DNA of 64,000 bases, taken from the NCBI RefSeq assembly GCF_016919705.1, contig NZ_CP070369.1:372001-436000 (forward strand). The letters run 5' to 3'. This stretch comes from Paracoccus methylovorus. GTDB lineage: Bacteria > Pseudomonadota > Alphaproteobacteria > Rhodobacterales > Rhodobacteraceae. The notes beneath the pieces are model-generated. The model made no database searches and was not told the origin of the DNA. It saw only the letters and a program-made list of their open reading frames with translations. Shown piece after piece: positions 8,601 to 16,930 of the stretch. The stretch's first letter is position 1, and every line of letters starts with the position of its first letter. The position numbers and the translations under genes were made by a program.

Positions 8601-9686
8601 TCATGCGAATACAAGATGCCCATCCTGGGGCGACCACGAAAGATGAAAGGTTTGGCCGATCGCCAAGGGCAAATCAGTCAATTCCTCATGCGCTTTCTGG
8701 ACATGGAGTTCCTGACCATTTGCCGTTTCGAAATAGATCCTTGCGGTGGCGCCCACGAATTCTTCGCCGATCATGCGTGCTTGGATTGCATTCACCATGC
8801 CTTGCGGTGGGTGCAGGTGGACCTGCATCCTGGTGTCCAGCACGGTCAGGCTTGCCGATGGGTTCGATTCGGGAAGCTGGGCGCGGCTATCAAGCGCAAA
8901 AACACCGCTTTCTGTCGCAAGAACCGGTTGGCCTTCGCTGTTGCGCGTCACCTCTCCTGAAAAAATGTTGGAAGACCCCAGGAAGTCTGCGACAAACCGG
9001 GTCCGCGGAGTGCGATAGATTTCCTGCGGCGTGCCGATCTGCTCGATCTTGCCCCGGCTCATGATGACGACCCGGTCCGCCATCGAGAAGGCTTCCGTCT
9101 GGCTGTGGGTGACGTAGACGAAGGTGATCCCAGTCTCTCGCTGCAGGTTTTTCAGCACTGTCTGCATACGTACCTTCAAAGCGGCATCCAACGCCGAAAG
9201 CGGCTCATCGAGCAGCAGGATTTCCGGTTCGACCACCAGCGAGCGCGCAAGCGCGACACGCTGGCGCTGGCCGCCGGAAAGCTGGCTGATGTTACGGTTG
9301 GCAAACTCGGCGATCTGCATGCGGTCCAGCCATTGTTCGGCCCGCCGCCGACGCTCGGTGCGGCCGATGCCACGCATTTTCAGCGCGAATTCGACATTCT
9401 CGATCACGTTGAGAAAGGGAAACAGCGCCAGGCTCTGCCAAACCATCGGCGTATCGCGACTCCAGCTTGGCAGGTCATTGATCGGTTTTCCCGCAAGGCG
9501 GATCAGGCCCTCGCTGGGCGCCTCGAGCCCGGCCAGCATGCGCAATGTCGTGGTCTTGCCGCAGCCTGACGAGCCCATGATGGCAAGGAACTCGCCCTTG
9601 TCGATATGCAGATCCATCTTTTGCACGGCGGTGTAGGTGCCGAAACGCTTGGCGACGCCCTCAAAGGAAACCAGAGGTTCTTGCAT
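8601..9686 (-). CDS. ABC transporter ATP-binding protein (PotA-like, creatinine locus)
   Basis: This 361-residue ATPase powers the transporter encoded just upstream on the same strand. Walker A GSSGCGKTT is at 38-46, the signature LSGGQRQ at 136-142 and Walker B ILLLDEP at 156-162. A C-terminal TOBE-like region follows (about 240-361), as in spermidine/putrescine PotA proteins. The ATG at 9686 is used, with an AAGGA ribosome site; a TTG one codon earlier is possible. The start lies four bases past the permease stop, so the genes are translationally linked. It is the last gene of a four-gene transporter operon (binding protein, permease, permease, ATPase). Confidence 0.92.
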   Translation of the reverse strand: MQEPLVSFEGVAKRFGTYTAVQKMDLHIDKGEFLAIMGSSGCGKTTTLRMLAGLEAPSEGLIRLAGKPINDLPSWSRDTPMVWQSLALFPFLNVIENVEFALKMRGIGRTERRRRAEQWLDRMQIAEFANRNISQLSGGQRQRVALARSLVVEPEILLLDEPLSALDAALKVRMQTVLKNLQRETGITFVYVTHSQTEAFSMADRVVIMSRGKIEQIGTPQEIYRTPRTRFVADFLGSSNIFSGEVTRNSEGQPVLATESGVFALDSRAQLPESNPSASLTVLDTRMQVHLHPPQGMVNAIQARMIGEEFVGATARIYFETANGQELHVQKAHEELTDLPLAIGQTFHLSWSPQDGHLVFA

Positions 9687-9690
9687 CAAA

Positions 9691-10509
9691 TCATTCCTTG
9701 TCGGTTGCGGGGCCGCGTCCCGACAGCAGCAACTGCGCCAGAATCACGAGCGTCATGGATGTTATGAAGACGAAGGTGCCGATCGCGTTGATGCGGGGGC
9801 TGACCTGTCCCTGAAGAAAGCCCAGCACCTTGACCGGCAGCGTCTCGTTCAGGCCTGACACGAACCATGCAATGGCGAATTCATCGAATGATACTGCCAT
9901 GGTGATGAACAGTGCGCCCAGAATCGCCGGCCGGGTGAAGGGGATAATGACATGGCGCATCGCCGCCCATTCCGAGGCGCCGAGGTTCCAGGCGGCCGGC
10001 TCCAGCGACGGGTCCATCTGCGACAGCCGCAGCCGGATTACCGCCATGGCGAAGGGCGAGCATATCACCACATGGGCGATAATCACCGACAGCGCATTGC
10101 CTGACAGGTTGATGCGCGACAGATAGGCCAGCATCGCCAGCCCCATGATCACCACGGGAATGGTCGGCGGCAACAGTGCCAGCGCCAGATAGACCTGCTT
10201 TCCAAAGAACCGGTAGCGATAATCCGTATAGGCCGCGCCAAAGCCAAGCGCGGTCGAGACGATCCCCACGACGGCGCCGATCAGCAGCGTGTTGCGCAAC
10301 CCATCCCAGACCAGCGGGTCCGAGGCGACGGCGCGATACCATTCCGTCGAAAAATGCCCCAACGGGATTGATGGAAAGCGATCCGAATTGAATGAGAAGA
10401 CGAAGCTTGCAAGGATCGGCGCGAAGACGAACAGATAGGCGAGAAGGACATAGAGCTTCAGCGCGCCGTCGATCAGGGGGCTACGGTTCAGTTCGTTTTC
10501 CGGGTTCAT
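9691..10509 (-). CDS. ABC transporter permease (PotC-like, creatinine locus)
   Basis: This 272-residue inner-membrane permease has about six hydrophobic segments: near residues 15-38, a group from 65 to 150, and two towards the end. The permease coupling motif is in EPAAWNLGASEWAAMRHVIIP, the EAA loop that docks on the ATPase. The start at 10509 (MNPENELNRS) overlaps the stop of the upstream permease as ATGA. The same frame stays open to 11388, but that part is antisense-free shadow of the upstream permease and is not used. It pairs with the PotB-like permease to form the channel. Confidence 0.9.
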   Translation of the reverse strand: MNPENELNRSPLIDGALKLYVLLAYLFVFAPILASFVFSFNSDRFPSIPLGHFSTEWYRAVASDPLVWDGLRNTLLIGAVVGIVSTALGFGAAYTDYRYRFFGKQVYLALALLPPTIPVVIMGLAMLAYLSRINLSGNALSVIIAHVVICSPFAMAVIRLRLSQMDPSLEPAAWNLGASEWAAMRHVIIPFTRPAILGALFITMAVSFDEFAIAWFVSGLNETLPVKVLGFLQGQVSPRINAIGTFVFITSMTLVILAQLLLSGRGPATDKE

Positions 10510-11351
10510 TTCTCGCGCCCCTTGTAGGCAAAGCGGACCGAAAGGAAGGCTATCACCAGCAGCGTGGCAATCATTGTCAGTGCGATCACCGCGGCCCGCG
10601 GCCATTGCTGGCCGGATTTGGTGGTGTCGGTGATCAGGATGGACAGTGTGGTCGGGTCGCCTCCGCCCAGATAGATGGGGCTGACGAAATCGCCGAAACA
10701 CAGGATAAAGCTGAATAAGGCAGCAATCACCAGTCCCACGCGGGCCGAGGGGATCACTACTGCGAAAACGGTGCGCAGCCTGCCGCAACGCATGTTGTGC
10801 GCCGCCTCGATCAGTGTCCGGTCCACGAAGATCAGGCTGAAGAGTTGCAGCAGGATGACCAGCGGCAAGCTCAGCGTCAGATAGCCGATCATCGTCGCGC
10901 CCACGGTATTGAGCAACCGGAACGGACCAAGTCCCAGCCACCCCAGCATGACGTTGATGATCCCCGCATCCGACAGGAAGACCTGCCAGGAATAGACGCG
11001 GACCAGATAACTGGTGAAAAATGGTATCACCATCAGGAAAACCGCCCATCGCTGGACGGCGGGCGACAGTTTGAAGGCGATGGCATAGGCGCAGGGAAAG
11101 GCCAGTGCGCTGGTCAGCACGGCGGCGGCTGCGGCCAAAGCCAGCGTCGTGCCATAGGCCTGCCAGAAGATCGGACGGCCATACATGGTTACCCAGTTTA
11201 CCGTATCGAACCCCGGCTCCATGCGGAAATTCCGGACCGTCCAGAAGCTGAGGGCGATCAGGAAAAACAGCGGAAAAACAAAGAACAGAAGCTGCCAGAT
11301 CAGCAGCGGCAATGAGAATGTCAGTCCGTAAAGCGAGATATGGCGTCGCAT
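10506..11351 (-). CDS. ABC transporter permease (PotB-like, creatinine locus)
   Basis: This 281-residue integral membrane protein has six hydrophobic segments, starting with LYGLTFSLPLLIWQLLFFVF near residue 7. The coupling loop is in LIEAAHNMRCGRLRTVFAVV and the next segment has CFGDFVSPIYLGGG, a phrase typical of PotB proteins. It follows the binding-protein gene after 58 bp and overlaps the second permease by four bases. Order, sizes and motifs match polyamine/opine-type ABC importers, which take up small cationic or zwitterionic organic molecules. Neighbouring creatininase and creatinase genes point to creatinine or creatine as cargo. Confidence 0.9.
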   Translation of the reverse strand: MRRHISLYGLTFSLPLLIWQLLFFVFPLFFLIALSFWTVRNFRMEPGFDTVNWVTMYGRPIFWQAYGTTLALAAAAAVLTSALAFPCAYAIAFKLSPAVQRWAVFLMVIPFFTSYLVRVYSWQVFLSDAGIINVMLGWLGLGPFRLLNTVGATMIGYLTLSLPLVILLQLFSLIFVDRTLIEAAHNMRCGRLRTVFAVVIPSARVGLVIAALFSFILCFGDFVSPIYLGGGDPTTLSILITDTTKSGQQWPRAAVIALTMIATLLVIAFLSVRFAYKGREK

Positions 11352-11409
11352 CGGCGGGCTCCGGCTGGGTATTCAGCGCGGCCGGCACCCGTGTCCGGCC
11401 GACATGGAC

Positions 11410-12537
11410 TCAGGCGCTTTTGTAATCCGACCAGAAGTCGTTCCACTCTTCCAGCGATTGCTGCACGGGAAGCTGCCGATATTTGATGCGGCCCGAACGG
11501 ATCATGTCCATGGCGTTGCTTTGTCCCGGGACCATGCCTTGACGCGCGGCCTCTTGCGGGTTTTCGGCGTTCAGAACGTCCCAGCCTTTCTCGTTGGGGA
11601 TCAGGCAGGGATAGGCCGCCATCTGCGCCGATTTTGCCTGGCCTTTGGCCGAGGTGATATATTGGATCCACTTTTTCGCCAGTTCGGCCTTGGACGACCC
11701 TTTGCCGATCGAGAAGGATTCGGTGAATTGCAGCCCGCCCTGCTCGGGGATGACCGAGCGGACCTTGGCGCCGTTCTTTTCCAGCGTGCCCGTGATCCAG
11801 TCGCCGATCCCCGCAAAGGCCAGCATCTGCCCGTTGTTCAGCGATGAGAAGGTGCCGCCATAGTCGAAAAAGCCGCCGATCTGCCGCCGCAGCGACATGG
11901 TCTTTTCCTTGACGCCGTCCCAGGCGGCTGCGTCGATGTCATAGGGGCTGGCATTGCCGTTCAGCAGGCTGATCTGCCCCAGATTGGGCAGGTGCCAGTC
12001 GAAATGCCCAACCTTGCTCTGCAGCGCCGGGTCCCAGAACACGTCATAGGTCGACGCCTGCGCCTCGGTAAGGGCATCGGTATTGTAGGCGACCCCAAGA
12101 AAACCGAAGCGGGTGATGACCGAGTAAAGCGTATCGCCGTCCCAATGGCCCGGAAAGCGGTGGAACTCTGGAAAGAATTCGTCGAAGGGATAGTCGGCGG
12201 GGTCGAGTGCCTCGATATAGCCGGCCGCATTGAGCTGCTGAACATATTCCGCATCCGACAGGATCACGTCAAAGGTGCCGGGCGGGCTTTGCGAGATCAG
12301 CCCCAGCATGTTGTCGCCGCCGGTATAGTATTTCGGTACGAACTTGACGTTATTCTCGGCCTCGAATTCGGCCACGATATCTGGCTCGGCATGGCCATAC
12401 CACGCCAGCATGGTCAGCTGCGTCGGCGCGGCAAATGCCCGGCGCGACAACATCGGTGTCGCCAGCGCCGCCGCCCCCAGCGACAGCGCCGTGCGGCGCG
12501 ACATGCTGAGGTGCCGGCCTCGTTCGTCCTGTGTCAT
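11410..12537 (-). CDS. ABC transporter substrate-binding protein (PotD-like, Tat-type signal)
   Basis: This 375-residue periplasmic binding protein starts with a twin-arginine-like export signal (SRRTALSLGAAALATP at 13-28), followed by the mature start near residue 36. Fold-typical stretches include LTMLAWYGHAEPDIVAEF, GTFDVILSDAEYVQQL and FGFLGVAYNTDAL. The twin arginine suggests export after folding, which is less usual for PotD-type proteins. It is the first gene of the transporter operon, transcribed away from the LysR gene. Ligand identity cannot be read from sequence; the downstream creatinine enzymes make creatinine or creatine the best guess. Confidence 0.9.
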   Translation of the reverse strand: MTQDERGRHLSMSRRTALSLGAAALATPMLSRRAFAAPTQLTMLAWYGHAEPDIVAEFEAENNVKFVPKYYTGGDNMLGLISQSPPGTFDVILSDAEYVQQLNAAGYIEALDPADYPFDEFFPEFHRFPGHWDGDTLYSVITRFGFLGVAYNTDALTEAQASTYDVFWDPALQSKVGHFDWHLPNLGQISLLNGNASPYDIDAAAWDGVKEKTMSLRRQIGGFFDYGGTFSSLNNGQMLAFAGIGDWITGTLEKNGAKVRSVIPEQGGLQFTESFSIGKGSSKAELAKKWIQYITSAKGQAKSAQMAAYPCLIPNEKGWDVLNAENPQEAARQGMVPGQSNAMDMIRSGRIKYRQLPVQQSLEEWNDFWSDYKSA

Positions 12538-12652
12538 ATCATCACCCTGTTGATTGTTTTGTTTGTTTGATGCGATCAGGCTAGGAGAAGGTTTCGCTCA
12601 TGCAAAATCGGATATTTCAATCCTGACATTTGCGCGCGTTATGCCGGGTCTT

Positions 12653-13546
12653 TCAGACGGGCGCGGCATGAATCCCCGAGCCGACCCGATCCAGATCGGC
12701 CACCAGATCGCTGACCAGTTGCAGGCCGGCCGCAGACAGGCGGGGGTGTTTATAGAACAGACCCACCCGTAGCGGTTCCAATGCAGGAAAGCCCTCGGTT
12801 TCCGTCAGCACACGCATGCCGGGCAGCATGGTTGCACGGGTCAGCGCGGTGACGCAAAGTCCGTTCTTCACCGCATTCTGCAACCCTGTAATGCCGGGAC
12901 CGGTATAGACGATCCGCCAGCGCCGCTCCATCGCGTCCAGCGCCTGAATCATCCGGGCACGATAGTCGCAGCCCTCGGGATGGGCCCCCAGCGGGACGGG
13001 GGCATGCGGGGGTAAGTAGAAGCCTTCGGCCGCGGCCCAGATCGGCTGCTCGGTCCACATGCGCGACAGATAGGGCATGCGCGTTGTCGGCATCATGGCC
13101 ACGATGATATCCAGATCGTCCGAGCGCAGATGCTGGTGCAATTCGCGGGAAAGATCACAATGCACCTCCAATTCGACCTCGGCATGGCCGTGGATATAGC
13201 GCGTCAGCGTGCCTTGCAGAAAAGCCACGGCATAGTCGGTCGGCAGCCCGATTCGCAGAACCCCGGTTTTATCCGAGCGGTGGAAATAGCTTATCGCCTC
13301 GTCGTTGATGCGTACCATCTCGCGCGCATAGCTCAGCAGCGCCTCTCCTGCCGGGGTCGGCAGAATCGTGCGGCCCTCTTGCGCCAGCAGTGGTGCGCGC
13401 ACCAGTTCTTCGAGCCGCCGGATCTGCAACGAGATGGCGGGCTGACTGCGTCCCAATGCTGCGCCTGCCCGCGAGTGACCGCCCAGTTCGACCACGGTGA
13501 TAAAGGTGCGCAGCAGATCGGTGGGTAAGTTGGTGATACCAGCCAT
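12653..13546 (-). CDS. LysR-family transcriptional regulator (creatinine locus)
   Basis: This 297-residue regulator has an N-terminal winged helix-turn-helix (LLRTFITVVELGGHSRAGAA, then LGRSQPAISLQIRRLE) and a C-terminal substrate-binding-like effector domain. The start at 13546 (MAGITNLP) has an AGGGA ribosome site; the frame also extends to 13567. It is divergent from the creatininase gene and shares with it a 97-bp gap containing a perfect palindrome at 13559-13574. The transporter operon lies downstream on the same strand. The layout suggests it controls creatininase and itself, and perhaps the transporter, with creatinine or creatine as inducer. Confidence 0.9.
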   Translation of the reverse strand: MAGITNLPTDLLRTFITVVELGGHSRAGAALGRSQPAISLQIRRLEELVRAPLLAQEGRTILPTPAGEALLSYAREMVRINDEAISYFHRSDKTGVLRIGLPTDYAVAFLQGTLTRYIHGHAEVELEVHCDLSRELHQHLRSDDLDIIVAMMPTTRMPYLSRMWTEQPIWAAAEGFYLPPHAPVPLGAHPEGCDYRARMIQALDAMERRWRIVYTGPGITGLQNAVKNGLCVTALTRATMLPGMRVLTETEGFPALEPLRVGLFYKHPRLSAAGLQLVSDLVADLDRVGSGIHAAPV

Positions 13547-13558
13547 GGATTTATCCCT

Positions 13559-13574
13559 GCAATGCAATCATTGC
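13559..13574. promoter_or_regulatory. Candidate LysR operator, 16-bp perfect palindrome
   Basis: GCAATGCAATCATTGC reads as GCAATG, a CAAT spacer, and CATTGC. It lies 12 bp before the LysR start and about 70 bp before the creatininase start, the usual place for a LysR recall site in a divergent promoter. An AT-rich TATAAT at 13591-13596 could be a -10 element for the creatininase gene. Confidence 0.6.
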
Positions 13575-13643
13575 GACTATATATTTCCTTTATAATCAAC
13601 GAGAATTTCTAATTCCGGCACAGATTTCACAACAAGGTGCATC

Positions 13644-14423
13644 ATGCCGGAAAAATCAGCATTCGCCGCCGAACTTGCCTGGCCCGACTATCACGCTGCG
13701 GTAAAGGACGGAGCCACGCCGATCCTGATTCCGATCGGTGCGATGGAGCAGCACGGTCATCACATGCCGCTGCATGTCGACGTGCTGCTGCCCACGGAAT
13801 TTGCCCGTCGCGTGGCGCTGGAAACCGGTGCATTGGTGGCCCCGCCGTTTACCTATGGTTACAAGTCGCACCAGAAATCCGGAGGCGGCAACCATCTGCC
13901 CGGCACCACCAGCCTTGATGGCGCCACGCTGGTCTCGGCCCTGCGCGACGTGATCAAGGAATTCGCCCGTCACGGCGTCCGCAGGATCTGTCTGGTGAAT
14001 GGTCATTATGAAAACTCCTGGTTCATCATCGAGGGGATCGACCTTGCGCTGCGGGAATTGCGCTGGGACGGCATCACGGACGTGAAGGTGGTTGTGGTGT
14101 CCTATTGGGATTTCGTCGGAGAGGCTGATATCGCGCGGCTGTATCCCGATGGTTTCCCCGGCTGGGAGTTGGAACATGGCGGGGTATTGGAGACATCGCT
14201 GATGCTTGTGCTTTACCCCCACCTTGTCGATCTGAGCCGCGCGGTGGACGTAGAACCGGCCAAGTTCCCGCCCTACGACGTTTATCCCGTGAAACCGGAA
14301 TGGACGCCCGTATCGGGCACGCTGTCCTCGCCCAAGGAAGCCTCGGTCGAGAAAGGCCAGCTTTTGCTGGATGTCTGCACAAAGGGCATTGTCGACGCGC
14401 TGCGGGTTGAGTTCGGCACCTGA
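13644..14423 (+). CDS. crnA: Creatininase (creatinine amidohydrolase)
   Basis: This 259-residue enzyme should hydrolyse creatinine to creatine. It is the same length as Pseudomonas creatininase and strikingly similar throughout: GAMEQHGHHMPLHVDVLLP at 32-50, YGYKSHQKSGGGNHLPGTTS at 71-90 and LVNGHYENSWFIIEGIDLAL at 117-136. Expected metal ligands are present: Glu35, His37, Asp46, His121 and Glu123, plus Glu177-His178 and the tryptophans Trp155 and Trp174 that line the substrate pocket. This close match separates it from the broad creatininase superfamily. It is divergent from the LysR gene and convergent with a creatinase gene; a strong terminator follows at 14444. Confidence 0.93.
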   Translation: MPEKSAFAAELAWPDYHAAVKDGATPILIPIGAMEQHGHHMPLHVDVLLPTEFARRVALETGALVAPPFTYGYKSHQKSGGGNHLPGTTSLDGATLVSALRDVIKEFARHGVRRICLVNGHYENSWFIIEGIDLALRELRWDGITDVKVVVVSYWDFVGEADIARLYPDGFPGWELEHGGVLETSLMLVLYPHLVDLSRAVDVEPAKFPPYDVYPVKPEWTPVSGTLSSPKEASVEKGQLLLDVCTKGIVDALRVEFGT

Positions 14424-14443
14424 TCCTGCCGGATGACATGCGC

Positions 14444-14470
14444 CGGGCCCGCGTTGGCGGGCCCGTTTTT
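14444..14470 (+). terminator. Intrinsic terminator after creatininase
   Basis: A perfect 9-bp stem, CGGGCCCGC with GCGGGCCCG, encloses a GTTG loop and is followed by TTTTT at 14466-14470. It lies 20 bp past the creatininase stop and before the convergent creatinase stop. The T-run is on the plus strand, so it mainly ends creatininase transcripts. Confidence 0.9.
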
Positions 14471-14491
14471 CGTTTGCCGGTCCCCCAGGGA

Positions 14492-15706
14492 TCAGTTGCG
14501 GATAACGTTGTGTTCGGGACCGAAAGGGAAGCCGGTGATGTTTTCGGCCCCGTCCTTGGTCACGATCAGAATGTCATGCTCGCGGTAGCCACCCGCACCG
14601 GGCACGCCCTCGGGCAACATGACCATCGGTTCCATCGAGACGACCATGCCGGGCTTCAGCTCGGTTTCGATGTCCTCGCGCAACTCGACCCCGGCTTCGC
14701 GGCCGTAATAGTGGCTGAGAACGCCGAATGAATGGCCATAGCCAAAACTGCGGTATTTCAGCAGGTCCCACTGACGATACATCTCGTTCAGCTCCTGTGC
14801 GATCTCGTTGCACTTGGCACCCGGCTTGATCAGTTCCAGACCGCGACGATGGACAGCCACGTTCTTTTCCCAGATATCAAGGCTGGCATCGTCCACACTG
14901 TCACAGAACATCGTGCGCTCCAGCGCGGTATAATAGCCGAAAATCATCGGGAAGCAGTTCAGCGACAGGATCTCGCCGGACTTGATTTTCTTGTTGGTAA
15001 CCGGGTTATGCGCCCCGTCGGTGTTGATGCCCGACTGGAACCATGTCCAGGTGTCCATCAGTTCGACAAATGGGAATGAACCGGCGATTTCACGGATCAT
15101 GGCGTTGGTCGAGGCGATGGCAACTTCATGCTCGGGCACGCCCGCCTTGACCGCATTGGCCACGGCCGCGCCGCCGACGTCGCAGATGCGGGCGCCTTCG
15201 CGGATCAGCTTGTGCTCTTCGGCCGACTTGATGCTGCGCATCCACATCGAGGGCTGGCCGACATCGACGAACTCTACCCCGGGCAAGGCCGCCTCAAGCT
15301 GGCGGCGGAAATCCAGGTTGACGTGGTCGAACTCGATCCCCAGCCGCTTGACCCCGGGGGTCAGTTGCCGCACAGCCCGGAAATAGTTGTCGCGGCGCCA
15401 ATCGGTATAGGTCACGTTGTCGCCAAAGCTGCGCCGCCAGGGTTGGCCCCCGTCGATGCCCGCGCTGATGGTCGTTGCGGCGTTCTGGGTGATGACCATG
15501 CCGTATTTGCGGCCGAAATAGCAGTAGAGCCAGCCCGAGTAATAATTGATGCAATGATACGAGGTGAACAGCGCCGCATCGACGTCGTTTTCCTCCATCC
15601 AACGGCGCATGTCGTCCTGCCGCCGCTGCATTTCGGCGTCCGAAAAGGGAGAAAAATCCTTTTCGCCGTTATGCCATTCCATGACGTGCAGCATGTCGTC
15701 AGTCAT
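14492..15706 (-). CDS. Creatinase (creatine amidinohydrolase, M24 fold)
   Basis: This 404-residue pita-bread-fold enzyme should hydrolyse creatine to sarcosine and urea. It matches Pseudomonas creatinase (403 residues) block by block: FTSYHCINYYSGWLYCYFGR, SAGIDGGQPWRRSFG, ELMDTWTWFQSGINTDGAHN, FGYGHSFGVLSHYYGREAG and VVSMEPMVMLPEGVPGAGGY. His233 in GAHNPV is the expected catalytic histidine; creatinases lack the metal site of true M24 peptidases. The start at 15706 (MTDDMLHV) has a GAGGGTGG ribosome site and gives the family length; an upstream extension to 15982 has no support. With creatininase and the transporter it completes conversion of creatinine to sarcosine, although no sarcosine oxidase or urease is in view. 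Confidence 0.93.
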   Translation of the reverse strand: MTDDMLHVMEWHNGEKDFSPFSDAEMQRRQDDMRRWMEENDVDAALFTSYHCINYYSGWLYCYFGRKYGMVITQNAATTISAGIDGGQPWRRSFGDNVTYTDWRRDNYFRAVRQLTPGVKRLGIEFDHVNLDFRRQLEAALPGVEFVDVGQPSMWMRSIKSAEEHKLIREGARICDVGGAAVANAVKAGVPEHEVAIASTNAMIREIAGSFPFVELMDTWTWFQSGINTDGAHNPVTNKKIKSGEILSLNCFPMIFGYYTALERTMFCDSVDDASLDIWEKNVAVHRRGLELIKPGAKCNEIAQELNEMYRQWDLLKYRSFGYGHSFGVLSHYYGREAGVELREDIETELKPGMVVSMEPMVMLPEGVPGAGGYREHDILIVTKDGAENITGFPFGPEHNVIRN

Positions 15707-16115
15707 GTGATCCACCCTCTCAAACAGTTGTGCTGGCAGCGAGAGTAGCGACGCATCTGCGATTGCAAAAATTTGTTCTGGTAATCCTCGTATTTGGCCC
15801 GCTGGGCCATGACTGCCGCTGATCCCGACCGTCTGCATCGGGCATTTTGGCAAGCGGCAGGAGGGTGGTGCCATCGCATTCGGCGTCCTGATCGTCGAGA
15901 TGGAAGGTATCGGTGATAACCCTGGGCAAGCTTGGCCAATGACATATCGCCTATTGACACATCGAAATGAGACCTTCCTCACCGTTCATGGGTCCTGTGC
16001 CGACACAGCCAGCCGGCAGGCTGCGCCGAGATGCATCGAAATCTCGACAAGAAAACTTAGCCGACTTGCGAAGTTTTTCTTGGTCGTGGGGTCGGGATGA
16101 ATTATAGTTAGCTGT
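15707..16115. other. Intergenic region upstream of creatinase
   Basis: This 409-bp gap separates the divergently transcribed creatinase and ArsR genes and must carry promoters for both. I see no gene with a start, ribosome site and family likeness. Short open stretches exist on both strands but look like noise. Close to the ArsR start the sequence turns AT-rich (TATAGTTAGCTGT), a plausible promoter end. Confidence 0.35.
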
Positions 16116-16457
16116 ATGGCTAAGCATGATCCCGATCTTTCGCTGATCTTCCATGCGCTGGCAGACCCGACCCGGCGTGCGATCCTGACGCGTCTGGCCG
16201 ACGGGCCTGCGCCGGTAACCGCGCTGGCCAATCCCACGGGCCTGCGTCTGCCGACGGTGATGCGGCACCTTTCGGTGCTGGAACAGGCAGGGCTGATCGC
16301 CACGTCAAAGGATGGGCGGGTGCGATCTTGCGTCATCGTGCCCAAGGCGTTGGCCCCGGTGCGGACATGGCTCGATGAACAGCGCGACCTCTGGGAAGCC
16401 CGGCTGGACCGGCTGGACGATTATGTGCTGAAATTGATGGAGGAGCGCGAGAAATGA
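16116..16457 (+). CDS. ArsR-family winged-helix regulator (partner of SRPBCC protein)
   Basis: This 113-residue protein is a small ArsR/SmtB-fold regulator: IFHALADPTRRAILTRLADG at 11-30, then the recognition region LRLPTVMRHLSVLEQAGLI. No metal- or thiol-sensing cysteine pair is evident; the only cysteine is near residue 71. Its stop overlaps the start of an SRPBCC-domain gene by ATGA. That pairing is common: the ArsR member usually represses the two-gene unit and the SRPBCC partner may bind a small hydrophobic ligand. No target beyond its own operon can be inferred. Confidence 0.88.
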   Translation: MAKHDPDLSLIFHALADPTRRAILTRLADGPAPVTALANPTGLRLPTVMRHLSVLEQAGLIATSKDGRVRSCVIVPKALAPVRTWLDEQRDLWEARLDRLDDYVLKLMEEREK

Positions 16458-16930
16458 CACCCGAACTGGATCCCGACACCGATCTGAGCTTTACCCGCAC
16501 GCTGGCTGTGCCGCGGCAACTCATCTGGGAATGTTGGACGCGACCCGAGCATATCCCGCATTTCTTCGTGCCAGCACCGCATAAGGTGACCGCGGTGGAT
16601 ATCGACCTACGGGTTGGCGGGCGGTTCAATACAAGCTTCGATGTGGACGGCAATGTGATGGACAATCACGGCGTCTATCTGGAGGTGGTGCCGGGTGAGA
16701 AGCTGGTCTTTACCGATGGTTATACCGAAGGCTGGAAACCTGCGCCCGAACCGTTCATGACCGCGATCCTGCTGCTCTCGGATGCGCCCGGGGGTGGCAC
16801 GACCTATACGGCGATTGCCCGCCACCGCAATCCCGAAACCCGCAAGTCGCATGAGGAAATGGGCTTCTTCGACGGCTGGGGCACGGTGGTCACGCAGTTG
16901 GAGGCCTATGCCAAGGGCCTGATGACATGA
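16454..16930 (+). CDS. SRPBCC (AHSA1-like) domain protein
   Basis: This 158-residue protein has the START/Bet v1-like fold of the AHSA1 family: LSFTRTLAVPRQLIWECWTR near the N-terminus, DLRVGGRFNTSF at about 56-67 and a C-terminal EEMGFFDGWGTVVTQLEAY helix. These proteins have a hydrophobic cavity and mostly lack known ligands. It overlaps the ArsR gene by four bases and is certainly co-expressed with it. Its last 25 bases overlap on the opposite strand the 3' end of a Hint-domain pseudogene. Confidence 0.85.
   Translation: MTPELDPDTDLSFTRTLAVPRQLIWECWTRPEHIPHFFVPAPHKVTAVDIDLRVGGRFNTSFDVDGNVMDNHGVYLEVVPGEKLVFTDGYTEGWKPAPEPFMTAILLLSDAPGGGTTYTAIARHRNPETRKSHEEMGFFDGWGTVVTQLEAYAKGLMT

Noticed and set aside
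10510..11388. The upstream extension of the PotC-like permease frame
   Set aside because: It overlaps the PotB-like gene in another frame and lacks membrane segments; the ATGA-coupled start at 10509 gives the normal length.
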